DNA from: Beaufortia kweichowensis
Taxonomy: Eukaryota; Chordata; Actinopteri; Cypriniformes; Gastromyzontidae
DNA length: 64,000 nucleotides
NCBI GenBank assembly: GCA_019155185.1
Contig: CM032804.1
Coordinates: 7,288,492-7,352,491, forward strand
Direction of reading: 5' to 3'
The position numbers were made by a program, and so were the translations under genes. The notes beneath the pieces are model-generated. The model did no database searches. It had not been told where the DNA came from and worked only from the letters and a program-made list of their open reading frames with translations. The stretch's first letter is position 1, and each line of letters begins with the position of its first letter. Of this stretch, positions 39,101 through 54,100 are shown one piece after another.

Positions 39101-42100
39101 CATTTAAAATATTGCTTATGTTATATAAATTTTGTCTGTCTGGAAAATTTTATGAATGTTTATAACTAGGGGAGTCACAGGGCATTTTGATGTCATTTAA
39201 TATTTGCTAGTGCAAATGTTTCTGCAAAGCTCTTTGCTCAGGAAGTGATCTAAACCGGAGTTGATATTGTTACGCAAACACACTCATTCGCACATTCGCA
39301 TTGGCTTCCTTCCTTGTGCCATCAGCTGTGACTGGTTGACCTTGCTTTATTTCCTTTGGCCTCAACATGGTAAACGGTGCAAAACTGTTCCAGCATTTGT
39401 ACAAGCCTTTTAACTTTGCTCACGGCTGTGTTGAAACTATTCTGATTGTTTCCAAGGAGCTGGGAACAGGAAGAGAGAAGGTGGCACGATTAGGTAATCG
39501 CTACCAATCTGATCTTTGGTGCTTTAGACTGTGATGAACAGAGAACTCAGTTAAAGTGACACAAGGGAACTTGCTATTTCCTTACTGTTGTTTTAATGAT
39601 TCAGACATTGTTCAGACACATGTTGAGAGCCCCTACGTCCTCTGTTACTTAAGAGTGACCTCCGCTCTGACTTCAGGAAGTAATTCATACGATGCATAGC
39701 CATAGTGTTTTATATGATCTAGCTGTGGACTCTGAAGCCCTTTAAATGTAGTGCGAATATAAAGTGTTTAAAAATACAGACTTAATTATTTAATTTACCT
39801 CCTAACATAAATCTGCTGACCGTTTCATAACCTGACTAAGAATTTAAAAACTGCTTACTATGGCGTTTGCTCAAGGGTAGATTTATGCAGCAATATAGTT
39901 TATAAATTGTCGGCTATGAATTTTTACATTTTCTAGGCTATCATCAGGAAATGGATTTGATCCAAAAGACAAAAACGAAGGTTACAAAGATCAGAGTTGA
40001 GTATAGAGTGACCTAAATAGTTTTACTTGCGTAGAAACTAGTTCATTACTTTTAATTCTTCTGTTAAATTATATTGTTTACTTTAAAGTCAGTGAAATAG
40101 TTGTGTTGAGAAGTAAAAGAACTGAGTTCCTGAGATGAGTGGAATTATTTTTACTCTGGCACAAACATTCTCTCCGGAGAGGCCTGCGAGTGTCAGTGAT
40201 AGGAGGATCCAGAACTTTCCAGATTTTTTTGTTTCTTTTCTAGTGTGAAAAGTTTCCGATAGACGTGAAAACAAAAGAGAAAGACAGGGTGACGTTGGGG
40301 TTAGCTCTGTTCAATTGTGCAACGAATGGTGTCATGCTTTGCCGATTGATCGGTCTCTGACCACATCTGTACTTTGAGATAAAGAGACAGCGCTGGCTTA
40401 AGCCTCTGTGTGTCATTTTCAATTTGGATGAATCATTTACCCTGAGTGAAAAGCCAGTCTCTTCTCTTCTGCTGTCAGAGGATTGGGAGAAGTGTATCAC
40501 AAATAAAAGGTTTTGTACGATATGATCAGACTCTTAAAATGTTCTTATACTTGATTGATCTTATTTGGGGGTACCACAGCAGCACGTTTTCCAATAGGAT
40601 CGCACAAACACATGTAGTGTTGGATAGCTGAGCTGGCTTTGGTTAGTATTACTTCAGTCTTAAACTATTCATGTGAATTGTTCCCTTTGTCAATCCTTTT
40701 TATGAAAAAGTGTTTGCAATATTTTCCAGCTACATCCAGATCATGATCATCCAGACCTGTTTGAGGCCCAAACTGGATTTAGAAGTATGAGGGGGACATT
40801 TGAGATTAAGAGCTGCTTCTGCCTGTAAGAGAAAGTCAAAAATACAGGATGTGGTTTTAAAGGCAGTTGTTTGTGGGTTACATCTCCTCCCACAAGTCAT
40901 TTCAGGTTGAATTTCTATTAAAAGAATTAGAAGCTGTGCTATCAGAGAACCTCTTTCTCTGCAGTTTCTTTAGTAGCCAGTAGGAGTCACTGTTCTTCAT
41001 GTAGAGTATTATTTCGCTTCATCAAGTGAAGATAATGGGTCATATTTTTGTGTCAGATCAGAAATGTGTCATATATTATGTTTGTACTTTAATACTTATT
41101 ATGCACTTTAATACTTCATTATGAAACGTTTTAAATATATTTGCATAGTAGATGTCCGTCATTATGATATTATTGCATTTTAAAGTTATATTTATATATT
41201 TATTTTAATAATACATGATATTGTTTAGCATTCATACCTAATTATGTGACCTAGTTACTTTCAAGAAGATCTGCAGATGTGCTGGCATGAGTATGAACGC
41301 TGCTGGGACAATAAAGCAACATGCTAAATGCATAATGTACATAACAGATGTCTAGATGATTCTTCACTGTTTTAATTTCATGCATTAGGTTCAGATCTAG
41401 TCTCACTAGAGATGTAAATTCCATCGAAAGTGGATGAGCAAGTTGTGGATCACCTTCACTGAGTTATTACCAAGGGGACATCTGTGGGATGAGAGCGAAT
41501 GTGAGGAAAATGACATGCAATAAAACATTACATTTAGATTTTCATTTATTTATCTTTGGTCGTTTACAGGAGATGATAGAATAAAATGTTTTGTGCTTTA
41601 ATGTATGCATTTAACTGTTCTGTCATGTGCGTTGTGAGGAAATTCAGAGAAAGTCTTGTGGAAGGAAATCTTTTTTTAACCTCCTCTCTGTGCTACACTT
41701 TGGCCCGTCCCCCAATTGCTGCTGTACGTGTTTCTTAGAAATGAACTTTGCTGTGGCTGTTTTGAAATGCTAATGGCAGGAGTTTATTTATCTTTGGTTG
41801 CCTCCCTCTCATTACACACAAACCCATGAAATTTACATGTTTTGAAATATGCTGAATCTGTGTGTGTGTATGTTTTAATTCAGTTAGTAGTTCTTTGATT
41901 TTAAAGGTTCATGTTCCCTCTTCTCTCCCACAGAGTGGGTTGATGTTGAGGTCATTGAATCAGTAGATTTTGGCTTGGCCTTGAATATGACGCCTACTCT
42001 TTTACATGAAGCAGGTTGCTGAGTAAATCTCTGTCACCTCATCAGGCTCTTCATGCTTGAGGAACAAAAGAGCTGCTGTCCAGTGAGGAAATGAGTGGTG

Positions 42101-45100
42101 GTTTCTCATCTGCATTAATATGCTGCAGTTCTGAACGCACGCTGACAAACAGGCCTTTCACTGTGTCTGTCTCTGTTTTCTCTAACTGCCTCTTCACTGT
42201 GACTCTACATTCCGACAGCACCGGAGAGCAGAACGACAGACGCCCACTGAGGTTTGCCCCTCAATCTTTGTGTCGCATGTAAAAGGTTTAAAAAATGATT
42301 GCAATTTGTTTTGGATTTTTTGGTGTGGATTCCTGCAGCTAGTTGGCATGAAATGTCTGTTTGTAACATTTGGCAGACGGTCATGAAGCTACAAGGAAAA
42401 ACCTGTCTGACTTTGTTTTTTCCATTGAACACTAACGAAGAAATGTTTACATGATGGTTAGAAGACTACTTTCTAAAGTACATGTAAATGTAGCCAGTGT
42501 CAGTTTTTGCTTTGCTTCTCATATAAAGTTACAGTATTGTATCCTTTTAGAAGGCTTTGAAAGTTTCTTTTTAAGTTAAGTCAGAAACGATGATTCTGAT
42601 CCTTTCTAGATTGAAATGATACAAAATAAACAGAAACGGTTACTATAAACATACCTGACTACAAAATATACATTTAATTCATTAATAGAGTAATTTCACA
42701 AGCACAAATTTTCTTTCTTGGTTTGTATAGCTGTTTACCAACTTAATGTTCTTTAAAATTTATAAGGTGAACTGCACATTCATAATTTCATAGATTTATT
42801 TGTTTATATTTGTACACAATCGCACAATGAAGGCTGAATAATTTTGGGTGGACTGTCCCTTTAACACAACAAAAAAAAGTTGGTCTCTCTTCAAGAAAAT
42901 CTTGTTCTCTTAGTGTTTCCAGGGATATTAAAGAAGTTATCAAAGAACCGCAAATGCTATGTCTGTGTCTAGAAAGCATTGCCAGCGGCTCTCTCCCCTC
43001 ATTGTCAGTATATCTGACTGTTGGCCCTGGCTCTGCGGGGCTGCGGTGCAAACGGGGCCCTCCTCAACTTTAAGTGTGTGATTTGTGCAGTTCTTACCCT
43101 TTTACAAACCTCAGGCTTCTCCTTTCTCCTACTTGGCCCTTGTGAATGAGCATGTACAGCTGGGCCCCTGCTGCTGCGTCAGGCTCAGGGGCCTTCTGTG
43201 CCAGCTTCACACCGAGGCCCAAGCGGACACAACTGGCACAGCTTATGGCAGCAGCTTGTGGGCATATCATGTCTCATAGCTTGGTGAAGCTCCAGAGGGA
43301 ATAATGATATCTGTTCTTATCTGTCTGTCTGCATGTTCCTTAAGGGGATAAACCCAATCCCAGCAGTGCGGGCCAAGCTGTTGATCGTACAAATTAGAGC
43401 TGGATACGAGTATGGGGGTCATTGTGCAGTCAGAGGGATATAAAGACAAGCGGTTGTAAAGTGATACTTTTGTTATTTGTTGCGAAGAATGTTGAGTGAT
43501 AAGACATCTGATCGGTCTCTTGATAAATATGTAATAAAAATGGGTAAAAATTGTTGTAGCCTGCTGTGACGTGCCAGTTTGCAGATCCAACAGTCTTCTT
43601 CTTCCTGTGCATTAATTTATAGTTGGGAAGCTGATCCAATGTCATTATTCTAAAATAAAATAAGATTTTAGTTTTACTGGTCATTCCTAAAGCTAACTAC
43701 ATGCATAAAACATAAATCCCAGCAGGTCTAGCTATGTAATGCAGAGTGGTTCATAAGTATTCAAGTCTATTTTACTTAATATAAGCAATAAAGCTCTTTG
43801 TTTACTCCTGTGATTTAAGTTGGAAAACACATGAATTAACCACTGGGACCCTGATATGATTTTTTAATATGTGCCAAATTATGATCTAATAATGGTCTGA
43901 TTGAAACTCTAGTCTGTTTGGTGTGGACTGGAGTCCCACTGCAACAAAGATGTGGGAAATACAAATAGACGGCAATTATAGCAGCAGATGGATGTAATTT
44001 TATGTGTGCGATTTGTGTAGAGTAAAACTGTTTAATAATGTTGTGATGAGACATGCTGGCTGTGCGAAAGCGATTATGTTTCTGAATTGGCGTCAACAGC
44101 AGAGGCCTAAACCCGAAAAGAATGAGACATTATTATTACATATATTAAAACAAAAATCCAAATTGTCTTTTTGTTACAGTGTAGCAGCACTCAGATACGT
44201 GTTTCATATACTTGCTATTAAACATGTGTTTTTTAATATTGAAAGCTGGTTATGTGGTATATGAGGTTTTGTGCTGTTGTCTTCGTGACACTTTTGCATT
44301 GTGTTACACACTCACACAAACATGAAGCTGTGCACTTGTGACCGCTGTAAAAGTGAGGCTTTGAGACAAATGGTTTGCATTAGTCTCGCAGAGGAATAAA
44401 TCAGCCCCCTTTCTCAGCGTCAGGGCAAGAGGGGAAACAGAGATGGCGTAACTCCATTGTTTATCTGCTGTGAGACCTTCTCACACAGGAACAAATGTCT
44501 CTCATCCTCCCCCCTCCTGATCTCTCCGGTCTTTCTCACATCTGCATACAAAGCTTTCCAGAGACTGAATTTGGAGCACAATGAAGGAAAGTGTGTAGAT
44601 GACGCTGGCAATGCTTGCTCATCTGAATTGAAACCCTGGTGAACGTTGAAGGCAAAGCTGAAACACATCAACTCTGTTTTGATGTTATCACTGTAGATAG
44701 GTACATAGGACATCTGATTACCATAAAAACCACAAGATATCCTGCTGGCTTGTGTTGTGAAAAAGGATCAGATCTCACTGGGTTCTGCAAAAAGCATCTG
44801 GGAAAACTTTAGTGCCTCTTTACATAAGGAAACGGCCATTTCCATTCTGACAGAAAAATGCACAGCCAATTAAGTAAATGCCTATGTTGTCCTAACCACA
44901 GGTTTGAGAACTTCATCTAGTATGTGGTCTCCTTTTAAACACAGAGTTTGCTCCTTTCACAAGCACTTCAGAGGGAAAGCGGAAAAGGAGCCCCCCGGAA
45001 AAGATGCAGTGAGGGATTTGCCCTCAGAGTATGGGAATGCTGAGTTTGGAATTGTTGTAAACATCGGAAGGATTTATTTTCACTCTGTGCTTGTAAAACC

Positions 45101-48100
45101 CGATGTTGAAACCTAAGTCCCCTCCCCCTGTGAAGAAAGGGAAGGTTCTGTGTCATGGCACACATTTGAAATGACCACAGTCATCTGGCTCATTGTCTCT
45201 CTAACATACAACAGGCTGTAAAACAAACATGCACGTCAGTGTTTTAGACTTGAATGAACCCGACAGATGGGTTCATTGATTAAGGATGTAACCTAACCTG
45301 GTTTTTGTAAATGCTGAGATGTAGTTTTCCTTTTTAACACATGGTGAGAATGTTGTGTAAAATCTGGTTTTGATTTGAATAATTTTTTAAAAGGTGTTTT
45401 GTATTTAAATTTTGATGTAAAGGTTTTTATGGTTTTTAAGTGGTTTCTAAATCAAATTTAAAATGGCATCCATATTCATTTATCAAAATGTGTGCATTAT
45501 TTTTCAGGGTCTCACAAATCAAGATCTCAAATTTTGCAGTAGTTTATAATGAACCACATTTGTTTGTCTATTTAACCACCGACTGCTTCGGTTTCTCCCT
45601 GAATTATTGAGATCCCGCAAATTCTTGCAGTTGGAAGAACAACAGCTCGGCTCAGGTAATTCATAGCTCATAAATCATTAGTTCTGGACAGTCCCAAATC
45701 TGAGCTTGGTCTGTTTTTTCTCAGTTCAAGCCTGGGGAGAGATAGAAATCCAGCCCCTAAGCTTTGTGTTTGTGCTTTGTCAGGCAGATAGGCCTCCTGC
45801 TTTCTCTCTCTTTCTTTTGGACATCTTTTTTTTTTCACTGTTGGAGTTGGGGAGGGGTGTGGTGAGTGTCACATGACACTGTGTGGGCGGAGTCAGAGCG
45901 AAGCCTAGAGACTCCAGCTGAGGCTCACACTGGAGGTTTGAGGCTGAGCAGGGACGAGCAGGAGGGTAGGTCAACACACTTTCTCTCTCTCACCCCCTCT
46001 ATTTTTCTTTCTCTTTCACTATACTTTTAACACTCTAGTTCTGTTTTGCTGTTTTTTGCCATTTTTGCGTTTGTACAAGCTTTGTTCATGAACTAACAAT
46101 GTAGAATAGTTGAAAACAACGAAAGTTTGGCTTCTGTGTCGGTGTGTCTGCAAATACATGTGCCTGCATATGTATGCTTTTTCCATGTTCACACAACGTC
46201 TGTTTTTCATGTCAGAGTTTTGAGGATGTTTAGGCTGGGAATTCTGAACAGGGGAGATTTATTGGGTCTGTAAGCATCTGTGCGTTTGCAGAGGGGGGCG
46301 TGTTTGGCCTTTCCGCTCCGCTTTTTCATCCTTCACTCCCTGTCTGCACCTTCTCTCTTGGCCTTGTAATTAAACTGTGCAGGTTACAGGGCTGCGTGAG
46401 ACCCAGACCCTCTTGTTCGGTGTAATTTTACCTTTCCTTGGCCTCTCTTATCCACCTTTTTCTGGATGTATAATGTGCTTTGGCGTTTAGAGTGACTGTT
46501 TCTGACAGATTTTTTTGCCAAAACCACAAGAAGATAGTAGTTTGCTTGTTTTGAGCTTTTTGTTGCATTGTTATTGTGTGTTTATGATTGATTGATTGTA
46601 TTTATATGTTATATTTCTATGTCATATTGTCTTTCATCATCATGTCTTTCATAATCAAAATGACAATTATGTTTTTTTGTATTTCTCATTATTCTCAAAA
46701 GAGAATATACTTAATTGTCATGCTATGCAATGATATTTGGTAAACTTTGACTGTAGTCTACAGTTTGTGTGTCTGCCCACATCCTGCAGCAGCAGTTCCC
46801 TTCGTTTCCGTCATGTCGTTATCTATTTATTTGTACCAGTGTTTCCCCTCAACACCTGTCACATTTGCTGCCTGTGACGCTTTCACATACTGCCACCATT
46901 TTTTAAGGTGAAAGTAATAACAGATAATAACAGAGATAATGTTTAATCCTTGTCAACAGATGTGATATCCAGCCACAGCCACTACCGAACCATGGCTTTG
47001 TGATGAAGTCACCATGGGTATAAATATATCATTAGGCCCTTAGTAGCATTTTCTCACATTGCATGTCTCATTGTAGGTGGACATTTGGAGCACTGAAAAG
47101 CATATTGAAAGTCACTAACAAAATGAAGTCTCTCTTCCTGTCTTTTCCACAGTCTCCTAGCACATTTTGTCCTTTAGCTTCAGAGGTCTCCTGGGAGGAT
47201 TTCTTAGTTTTGATGAGTCATTTCATACAGCTTTCTCTATTTATGCAGTCAACATACTCTCCCAAACCCAGTGAAGCAGACCACTGAGGGTTTCAGCCCA
47301 CTTCCACTTAAAACTTCACACACTAGCACTGCAGAGGGATCACTGTGGGAAAATATTCATAATTTGTGTTTTTTGCACTCTTGTATGTCTTTGAGCATGA
47401 CAGTAATGAGTTGCGAGTTCGGTCACTGTGGACCTCTGAACTTTGGCTTATTTTCTTCCCTCCTGCGGCGAGGGTGAATGGCTGAACATGTTGGTTCGGC
47501 CACCGCACTGAGGTGTCATAAACACCTGCCCTGCATATGAGGTTTACACATGTTCTCATGAACCAGACGCTGCTGTGTCTGTCACCAAACCTGTGTGACT
47601 GGTGTTGATTTGCATTGCAAAGTATTGAAGATGGTCTGAATTTAACAGACAGCAAGTAACAATATTCGTGACTCTGTATCTTACAGTCTTTCAAAGGATC
47701 ATTTTTTGCTACTGTTAACTTGTGAATTCTGTTTACCTTTATGGGAAGTGTGCATTAATCAAGCAGAACCAGAATTTAAGCATCAGTTTGCGATGACAGT
47801 TGTATGCCTAAATAAACATTCATTTTTTTTATACAGGACACCTTTCTGGTATGTTCCTGTTGAAGGTGGTCTGGCAAAGTTCTGCTTTATTGTAAATGTT
47901 TTGTTTCACTTAACAGTATATAATAACAGTAATCTTAAAGGAATAGTTCACCCAAAATGAAAATTCTTTAATCTTTTACAATCCCTTAATCTTTTACTTA
48001 TCCTAAGACGAGTAGAACAACTTTTACAAGGACCAGCAGAACGAATCAAGTTTTTTTGGGATACTTGAATGACTACATAGCGAATGACTACATAGCTCTG

Positions 48101-51100
48101 TGTTGAAATAGTTTATTTATCCAATGAGTTGATTCTAAAGAACTGATATGCATGATTTAAGCAAGAAGAATTCATGTTTACCAGAGAAATTAAGCATTTT
48201 GAGGGCAGCAGTTTCACCTCAAGGTCAGTTTTAGGATTCTTTTTGCTCCCCTCTGGCTGCCAGTCTGTAATTTCAAAGATGCACTTTAACCTTAGTGGAC
48301 TACTGTTGGCTCATTTGTTAGGAATGCCAGGAACACATTTCCAAATGCTGTATTACTCATGCTATGCTCTACAGGTGGCTTATGTATGTGTAGTTGACCA
48401 GAGGAAAGGATAAAGCGAGTGACTTCATTTCTAGTAAAAGCTTTTTGGCAGAAGACTTCCTCTTTACGCATGTGTTGCTTTGGCAGTCAATTACAGTAAC
48501 AGTTCTCACCATACCAACATTAAATATTGGTAAGCTTCTTATCCAAGTAACTTATTTTCATTTTTGCTTCCTCAAACATGAAATCTGATGAGCGTGATGT
48601 TTTGGAATGTTTCCTGTTCCATGGGGATGAACTAATGGATGTTTTTCACACCATCCTTATCACCCACTTACACTTCTGTCATTCTTTGCCAGTTTGGGAG
48701 GATGATATCCCTCGCTTCCACACATTTTTCCATTGTGCACATGACACCATCTGCTCGTACAACCCTGAGCAACAGATGTCACAGTCTCCCGTCCAGTCAA
48801 CCCATATGAGCCTAACACCCTGTATTTGTGTAGTCTTAACATCAATTTCCCTTCTGCATTGAACAGCTCTACGGGAAGCCATGGCTTTGCTCCTTCTCAT
48901 CTTCTTTTGTTTCTCTCTCCCCCTGTTTCATTAATGGGTTGATTTGCTCCCTGGTCTGATCGTGCCTCTTTGTAGTTTTCCAGAGCTTAATTATAATCTT
49001 TTACATAATTGTATGCATGTTGTTGTATAATGCATGTCCTCAGGCTACGTATTCCTTGTAGAGTCTTGTTTTCCGAGGTATTCAGATAAGGAAGATCTTG
49101 GCAAACTGATGGCTCCCTACAGTACAGCCTATATTTGTCCTATCTTTGAAGTCTAATGGAGTTTTTGAGTGCTTTTGAATCATCTAAGAGATGAAATAAA
49201 TTAAATCCTTCCCCTTTGCGTTTTTTGAGAATCATCATTACATGTTTGGGAATAGGCAAGTAACAGATATATACGAAGGGTTTCATGTCCAGTGTTCCAC
49301 AGTTCGGAGGAAATGTCCTATCAGTTAAAGTTATTTCTTTTACATGAATGCATTTGATATACAGCTCATGACTGTCTAGTCTTTAGGACACATGGAAGAA
49401 CTCTGAGAAATGCCTGTTCCTTACTTCCTAGAGAGATAAAACTCAATCTGTTTCTGGAAAATCTCAACACTGAGATTTAATCAAGTGCTAAAGACATTGT
49501 GCTTTAATTGCAAGATGCATCTTGCCTAATCAGATTTGTCCCAATATAATTAGTTTGTCTTGCTGGTTAAAAGCCCAAAACTGAAACTTATGCTTGTTAG
49601 GATGGCATTAATTAGAGAGAGACAGGAAGTGACTAATTCATGAAATATGATATGACCCAAGCAGTGTGGACTCCCCTAGGGATTGGGATGAGATCATTTC
49701 CTCCTCAGGGTCCACTTCACAAGTGTCCCACCATGGACACAGACTGTGATTTGTAGCTTGTACCTCAGGTCGAGAGGAGTAAATCAGTTGTTCGGTCTAA
49801 CTTCCTTTCTTCTAACTCTTTTTATTGCACTGTTGGAGTTGCTGGCTTTTCATTACAAAGCTATTGAATACTTGGAGAAAGATGTTTTTTGACTGTAATT
49901 GAAAACAGAAAGCTACTAATGCTGTCCAGCTCTTGAGTTTCTGATGGAAAGTTTTATTTCTGTCTTCTTGATGCATTTTTGTGACCAATGCACAACACTT
50001 TAAAAAATAGCATTCATTGTTAAATGTAGTGTTTTCACTGATGATAATGATAATTACTGGTTGTTTGTAATGGCAGGATCCCTGATTAGGTTCTCATTAT
50101 GTTAAATATGGTTCTGATGGCTTGGAAACAGACTTGTTTTTTTTTTTGTATGGCTGCAATGTTGTTTAAAAAATCTTAATGTGAAATTAGCTTTGTGTGA
50201 TTGCACTGTTTATTTTGCACATGCTGTATTTGTTGCTTTGGTGCCTGAATTATGCAAATAAATACAACAATACAAACGCTGCTACAAAATATGTAACAAA
50301 TGCCGTTTATATGGTTGAATGGACAGGGTCATAGTGCAAGGTTACAGAGGATTTAGCAGACTTTACTTAAGGCATACACCACTGCAGACCATGTGTTTTG
50401 AATATGGCACTATCTATAACAAGAATAATCTGCATAAAAGTCATGTTTATGCTTAAAGTAATAATTTAATTTACGTAGATTTAAATAAGCACCCGGTTAG
50501 ACTGGATTGCAAGCGGTTTTTAAATCTTTCACTGCAATAATTTGTTATGTGAATGAACCCTCTTAGCATTCTGATGTTTTCTCATCCAGGAAACAGCTCA
50601 TCAACAGGCGCAGGACTGCATACTCACCTCTCGTCTCACCCCAACATTGTTTTTCTCTGTGGGTGTTTCAGTGTTCAGTCAGCCTGTCTAACTGTTATCT
50701 CCTCAGGCATGAAGACTGATAATGGCTGATCCCCCACAGACCTGTCAGTCCCCACTGTTTCTGTCACAGCTGTTCACGTGATGACTGACAGGAATCAGAT
50801 AAATGATCTCTCCTGTGATCTGTCTTTAACAGTGTCAAACTTTTGCATTACATCAGTTTTATGTTTTAGTTGAACTTTCCTTTAAAGGCAAAGACTTTGT
50901 TGTCATTTACTCACTCTCATGTCGTTCCAAATCCACATGACTTCCTGTTTTCTGTGGAACATAAATAATTAAGTTTTGATTGTTAAAGCTGGGATGCAAA
51001 CGCTGGTTTGTATTTTCCATGTAATTAAAGCCTCTTTGTGTGTTTGATGGAAGAATAAAAAGGATTTGAAGCAAGATGAGGGTGACAATTCTCATTTTTG

Positions 51101-54100
51101 GAGAACTGTCGCTGTAAATTAATGAAGATAAAGTGTCTTTCTGTTAAATATCTTGTTGGTACATAATCTTCACATGCAGGCTGAGATATTCAGTCATCAT
51201 TTTTATTTGGAATACTGATCCACTAATGTGATTTTAATGTTTCCCAGCTGTTTTTCTTATTTGGCAGGCATTGTAATGCCCGGGTTAATGGTTCTGGATA
51301 TTTATGGGGTCACTTCACATGTGCTCAGGCACCTGCGTTCAAAGCTCCTTTTACAGGCATGTATTCCCATTCTGAAAGACAGGCTGTGGGGTCAGTTTAT
51401 TTTACAGAGTTGCACAATATCGCTCAGGAAGAATGTCACGTATGGTCCTGGACGAAGGGGAAACTGTTAATTCGTAGGTCATCTTGTTCCTCTGTTGTGC
51501 CTCTGCTGTTGTCTGGGAGTTCAAGGGCTTTCAGTATGATTCACAGTGAAGACTGACTGTTTTGTTCCATTAGCTGCTGTAGCTGATCCAAGAACAGATG
51601 GAAACGAAAATGTGTACAAAACAGTTTTGAAGAACCTAAATCACAGAGCATTGCCAAGAAATCTGACAAACTCAACAAACTTGATTGGGTGAGAGGTCGT
51701 TCTCTGTTTCATTGGGAAGCAAAAAAAGGTTTTTAAATGCTCAGTTCTGTGGAGTAAAACTCAATGTTTGTGTTTGACTGGCCTTTGTGATGTTTAAATT
51801 CCTTTGTCAATACAGGTGGGCTTTTTTAAAGCCTCCAGCTATTGTGAAGACATATACAGCTATGGTGCTATTGTGAGGAGCTTCATTGAGGGTATTAGGA
51901 TGCCGGACATTGCTGTGAGCTTAAGGGGATCACCACCAAAATCTCCAGAGTGCAGGTTTGGGGAAGTGAATGGGAATGTTGCATGCACGGGGTGATTTCA
52001 CAAAGATCCCCATCTGTAAAAATTGGGGCAACACATTGAGCTTTCAACAGATTAGAGAGTCTTTGCATGGTGAGGCCATAGAGAGCTCTCTTCTAGCTTC
52101 ACATGGAGAACCTTGGAGAGTATCTTTCCTCTTTGGATGTTTTACATCAATCACTATGAGTCAAGAATATAAATGCTTACTTTTAATAGCCCATCTGTTA
52201 AAGTGAGACATAGCATGTTCATTGCTTTGACTGTGTTTTATTTTGTTGCTTGCAAATATCATAGTTTAACCTTCGTCGACAGTAATGTAAAGGACCAGAG
52301 TCAACCCTTCAGTACTCCTTTAGGCCATAGTAATACTGTGCAACAAGCATTTTTTCAGTCCATTCATCAGCTTTTATTTACTCAGGAGGTGGATGTTGGG
52401 GTTGAAACAGTGGAATGTAAAGGATAGGGTAATTCCTGCCTTGACCTGGCAGAAAGGATAGGAGGAGGGGATGTACAAGTTTTAAACGTCTGGATGGGAA
52501 TGTGGACTGAGGAAGTGGTCTGTAGCGGTGATAGCTAGGTGTGTCTCCTCACCGCATACAGCATAATGGCAATATAAACAGTGTGGTGGGGAAATACAAA
52601 GTGCTTATTCATACAGCTGTCTACATGCAGTATGACTGGTTAGGGAAAAAGATGGTTTTTCAGAATTCTCAAGATTTCTCGATCAGAAAAGATGGTACAG
52701 GGAGAGATAGTCTCTCTATCTTAAAAATCTCCTAAGTGACTGTTTTGGAATGTTCTTCATAAGAAGCAACATCTGTTGCACCACAGAAAAAGCACTTCAG
52801 ATGGGGCATGATTTTACTCTTGATTTTTGGTGTTTAAAGAAATGCTTAGCTATCTTGTGATTCTGTAATAATGCAAACATGATGGATAGATCAATCGATT
52901 TACAATTTTTTATTACATCAAACTAGCCTTTTTTAATGATTCTTTTTTACTAAGCACATTTGCAATGCATTATGGGATTGATTTCTTGAAGGATAAATGA
53001 ATATCTGTAATGCACCCTAACAATTTGGCATGCAGGTCAACATGACAGCGTTGTTAGGGAGTCTCTTTTAACCTTTCCCATCTAAAACGAATGTTTTAAT
53101 TGTTTCTCAGGTTCATGTTGTATTTCTAGGCTACACCAACTAAAGGAAGCTCAGTGTAATCTTGTCTGCATGGTTGAACATGGAAATGTTTGACTGGATG
53201 TAATAGGAGAATTGATGTGAGTGTATCAAATAGTAAGACATAAACATCTCTTTCTACTCTCATGGTTTACCCTGCTGTCCTGACAGCTGTGATTCTAGAT
53301 GTATCAGTTACAGTTTCTGTGCTGACTGCTGCCCTGGCATACCTGTAATGAAATGTAACGGTGGAGAGATGAGTCTCTGGGGAAGAGCAGGTCTTTGTGA
53401 AGGCAGGAATCCAGTTGCAGTGGGTTTGCTGGCTGGGCGCCCTGATGGGGTGGAGAATAACTGAATAACTGTACCGAGCTGCCAGCGGATCAGGTTTCTG
53501 ACTTTCAGAAGTTTTAACCGATGAAGGGTTCGCTTTGGGGGCTGCAAGCTTTGTGACGGGGTCCGCTGAAGCCATGCACTTTCCGAGATTGGGTTCCATT
53601 GACTTCTGCGGTGAAGCTTATTACACAGGAGATCCGTGTGTTTACTGCATCTTCAACCAGAAAGAAGATAGTTGTGTGAACATGTTATTAAATTCATCTC
53701 TGCATGATTTTGGTCGCTTTACAGACTCTGATCGCTGAATAGATATCTCTTACATAGAAGTGGCACCTGATGTCCTTACAGAAGGCTGATGGGAGTTTCT
53801 GTTTTAAAGATCAGGTGGTTTTTATGTAGATTTTGTGCCATGTAATATTGAGAAAGGACACTGAAATTTTAATCAACAAAGCAAAATGCTTTTAGTGTGT
53901 GTTTTCGTATAGAGTCTGTGTAATGACAAACATTATAATTTATGTTTATGTCCCTCTTGTAATCATGATTATTCATTTTAAATTCTGACCATGAAACCTT
54001 TAATACTGCATGGTCTAAACTTGTCTCCCATTTTGTTTTCTTATGTCCGCAGGGTCAGAGGTCATTTCGAGCTACAGCAGCAGTAGCAGCAGCAGTAGCA

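Larger units (their letters stand above)
36156..54052 (+). other. septin 9 intron 3 (about 17.9 kb)
   Basis: The intron begins GTAAGT and ends CCGCAG. It contains a perfect hairpin (37154-37229), transposon remnants, a possible promoter/first exon near 45.9 kb and a kinase-like coding fossil at 51804-51995. I found no other exon in it. Confidence 0.6.
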
